In this document: piece by piece, positions 62,084-64,000 of the stretch
How positions within the stretch are numbered: position 1 is the stretch's first letter
Layout: each line of letters opens with the position of its first letter
DNA from: Photobacterium kishitanii
Lineage (GTDB): Bacteria; Pseudomonadota; Gammaproteobacteria; Enterobacterales; Vibrionaceae
Direction: 5' to 3'
Assembly (NCBI RefSeq): GCF_003026355.1
Contig: NZ_PYON01000002.1
Location: forward strand, 186,001 to 250,000
DNA length: 64,000 nucleotides
Program-made: the position numbers and the translations under genes
Notes under the pieces: generated by a model
What the model was told of the DNA's origin: nothing
Database searches by the model: none
What the model saw: the letters and a program-made list of their open reading frames with translations, nothing else

Positions 62084-64000
62084 ATGCCTTTAGCGCCTCT
62101 AACCAGTGACAAGCTGTATCGTATTGCAGCCTTAAACGGATTGAATGATGCGTGTAAGTCAACCAAGCACCTTACACCATTAGATGAAATCGTAGGACAG
62201 GAGCGAGCTCAACATGCGGTTGAGTTTGCAATGTCGATAAAAGAAAAAGGTTATAACATTTATGCTATTGGCCGCAATGGCTTAGGTAAACGTACCATGG
62301 TGATGCGTTATTTAAATCGTCATGAGCCTAATGGCAATAGTCATACATTGTATGATTGGTGTTATGTGTCTAATTTTGGCGATACACGTTGCCCTAAGGT
62401 ACTTAAACTTCCAGCAGGGGATGGCTGTAGCTTTAAAAAAGACATTGAAAACCTGATGAAGCGATTAGTTAAAGCGTTTCCATTAGCATTTGATAATGAG
62501 CTTTATTATTCACGCGCGGAAAAATTAAAAGCAGAACTAGCGACTAAACAAGAAACGACTTTAAAGTCGCTCACAAAAAGCGCTGAAGAGCGTGGTGTCA
62601 GTGTATCAATCACAACTCAGGGTGATTACCAGTTAGTCGCAATGAATGGTAAAGAGCCGCACAGTGAGGATAGTTTCGCGGCATTGTCAGCTGAAGATCA
62701 ACAATTGTTTGAGAATACCATTAATGATCTGGAAGTTGAACTGCGTGGTATCGTGCGTAAATTGACTGAATGGGAAGAACAATATTCAAATAAACAACAA
62801 AAGCTTGATGAAAATATCGCTCAAGAAGTTGTCGGTCATTGCATTAAAGATCTGCAGTTAAAATACAAAAAAGTAGCTGATGTAAAAGCATATTTAGCTG
62901 ATATGTATACTGATATTTTAGAAAATATTGATATTTTTCTTGAAGAAAATGAAGAACAAGTAGCACTAGCATATGCTTCATTAGATAAGAAAATGCCGCG
63001 GCGTTACCAAGTAAATGTCTTAGTACATCAGCTTGATGAGCGTAAATTTCCTATCGAAGTTGAAGAAAGTCCTAGTTACCATTCAATTTTTGGTTATATT
63101 GAAAATGCGACTTATAAAGGAACGGTATTTACTGATTTTTCTTTAATTCGAGCAGGTAGTCTTCATCGTGCCAATGGCGGGGTGTTGATGATGGATGCGG
63201 TGAAAGTGCTTGAACGTCCGTATGTGTGGGATGGTCTGAAACGTGCACTGCGTGCGCAAAAATTAAATTTAAGCTCACTTGAGCGAGAAGTTACCCTTTC
63301 AGGTACGATTTCATTGGAGCCTGAAGCTATTCCGTTAAATGTGAAAATTATTCTGTTTGGTGATTATCAGACTTATCAGCTATTACAGCACTACGATCCA
63401 GAATTTAAAGAACTGTTTCGTGTTACCGCCGATTTTGAAGATGATATGCCGCGTAATGATACATCAGAAGAGCAATATGCACGTTTCATTGCCAGTATTG
63501 TGCATGATAACGACATGCTACATTGTGATCGTAAGGCCATTGCTCGTATTATTGAATACAGTTCACGCCAAGCTGATGATCAAAATAAACTTTCATTGCA
63601 CTCGGCCGATATTGCTAATCTATTACGTGAAACTAATTACGTTGCGCGAGCTTCTAATGCCACGATGATCCGCAGTAGCCATGTTGAACAAGCGATGTTA
63701 AATCAAGAGCTACGGGTTAGTCGTTTAAAAGATCATGTTATGCAAAGTTTCGTTACCGGGACAACATTATTAGATGTTCATACACATGCAGTTGGACAAG
63801 TGAATGCATTATCAGTGATCTCAACCTCCGATTATCAGTTTGGTGCGCCGAGTCGTATCACCGCGACTACTGCTTATGGTAGCGGAGAGGTGTTTGATAT
63901 TGAACGTAGTGCTGAATTAGGCGGTAATATCCACTCAAAAGGAGTGATGATTCTATCTGCTTATCTGGCTTCTGTATTTGGTAAAACAGCGAAAATCCCC
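62084..64000 (+). CDS. Lon-family ATP-dependent protease (LonB/YcbZ type), 3' end outside the window
   Basis: This frame stays open for 639 codons to the window edge. The AAA module near the N-terminus has a Walker A motif AIGRNGLGKRTMVM (about 65-78), with a long coiled-coil-like middle (about 150-300). RRYQVNVLVHQ and RANGGVLMMDA (Walker B region, about 360-375) follow. The last part, DVHTHAVGQVNALSV and ILSAYLASVFG, belongs to the Lon proteolytic domain. The catalytic Ser-Lys pair must lie just past the edge. AGAGGG precedes the ATG. Vibrio homologues are about 780 residues, so roughly 140 codons are missing. Confidence 0.88.
   Translation, partial: MPLAPLTSDKLYRIAALNGLNDACKSTKHLTPLDEIVGQERAQHAVEFAMSIKEKGYNIYAIGRNGLGKRTMVMRYLNRHEPNGNSHTLYDWCYVSNFGDTRCPKVLKLPAGDGCSFKKDIENLMKRLVKAFPLAFDNELYYSRAEKLKAELATKQETTLKSLTKSAEERGVSVSITTQGDYQLVAMNGKEPHSEDSFAALSAEDQQLFENTINDLEVELRGIVRKLTEWEEQYSNKQQKLDENIAQEVVGHCIKDLQLKYKKVADVKAYLADMYTDILENIDIFLEENEEQVALAYASLDKKMPRRYQVNVLVHQLDERKFPIEVEESPSYHSIFGYIENATYKGTVFTDFSLIRAGSLHRANGGVLMMDAVKVLERPYVWDGLKRALRAQKLNLSSLEREVTLSGTISLEPEAIPLNVKIILFGDYQTYQLLQHYDPEFKELFRVTADFEDDMPRNDTSEEQYARFIASIVHDNDMLHCDRKAIARIIEYSSRQADDQNKLSLHSADIANLLRETNYVARASNATMIRSSHVEQAMLNQELRVSRLKDHVMQSFVTGTTLLDVHTHAVGQVNALSVISTSDYQFGAPSRITATTAYGSGEVFDIERSAELGGNIHSKGVMILSAYLASVFGKTAKIP

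Overview
The window reads as chromosomal DNA of a marine gammaproteobacterium of the Vibrionaceae, most likely Photobacterium. This is inferred from the A+T-rich base composition, the protein flavour of the housekeeping genes, and gene content: an SSS-type sialate transporter with an RpiR-type NanR, a talB-tkt pair, DUF3283, and the YcbZ/LonB-type protease. The talB-tkt pair and deoD lie on the second chromosome in several vibrios, so a secondary-chromosome origin is plausible but not shown. About 56 protein genes are supported, two of them too short for a usual ORF screen. I saw no rRNA, tRNA, CRISPR array or intact insertion sequence.

Region 1 (1.7-15.3 kb) is a sulfated-glycan locus that looks dedicated to chondroitin-type (GalNAc plus uronic acid) oligosaccharides. 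A Tat-exported sulfatase and a KdgM-like porin run leftward. Running rightward from a DeoR-type regulator (AgaR) are a GatZ/KbaZ subunit, AgaS, a complete mannose-family PTS (IIB, IIC, IID, IIA), a GalNAc-6-P deacetylase, KduI, KduD, a signal-less GH105 hydrolase and a secreted CBM9-like protein. The implied route is: porin entry, periplasmic desulfation, PTS import of an unsaturated disaccharide, cytoplasmic GH105 cleavage, the uronate half to KduI/KduD, and the GalNAc-6-P half to AgaA/AgaS/tagatose-bisphosphate aldolase. The divergent promoter region holds a 10-bp-phased GAAAG array and a CRP-like site.

Region 2 (18.4-25.6 kb) is a sialic-acid locus: nanA on one strand, then nanR, nanE, nanK, an SSS symporter, nanQ and nanM on the other. 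A shared 15-bp near-palindrome occurs three times in its regulatory regions and is a candidate NanR operator. Regions 1 and 2 together suggest foraging on animal mucus and connective-tissue glycans.

Region 3 (25.7-40.5 kb) is mixed. It holds HAD phosphatase, Ogt, an M14 peptidase and Dps; then a five-gene periplasmic molybdenum hydroxylase operon (Tat-exported MCD subunit, 2Fe-2S subunit, triheme cytochrome c, XdhC, MocA-like); an AstE/AspA-like hydrolase; MepM; a stand-alone RibD deaminase domain; and two divergent histidine-rich small proteins.

Region 4 (40.5-47.3 kb) is a leftward operon of an aldehyde dehydrogenase, an M19-like amidohydrolase lacking the usual HxD motif, a BCCT transporter and two proteins of unknown function. 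I infer an uncharacterised pathway for a quaternary-amine or related compound. Region 5 (47.5-64 kb) holds transketolase, transaldolase, small outer-membrane barrels, an IS1-like domesticated transposase relative, deoD, a PCuAC copper chaperone, several small unknown proteins, a C69 dipeptidase, a double-domain PTPS/QueD-like protein and the start of a Lon-family protease that runs off the window.
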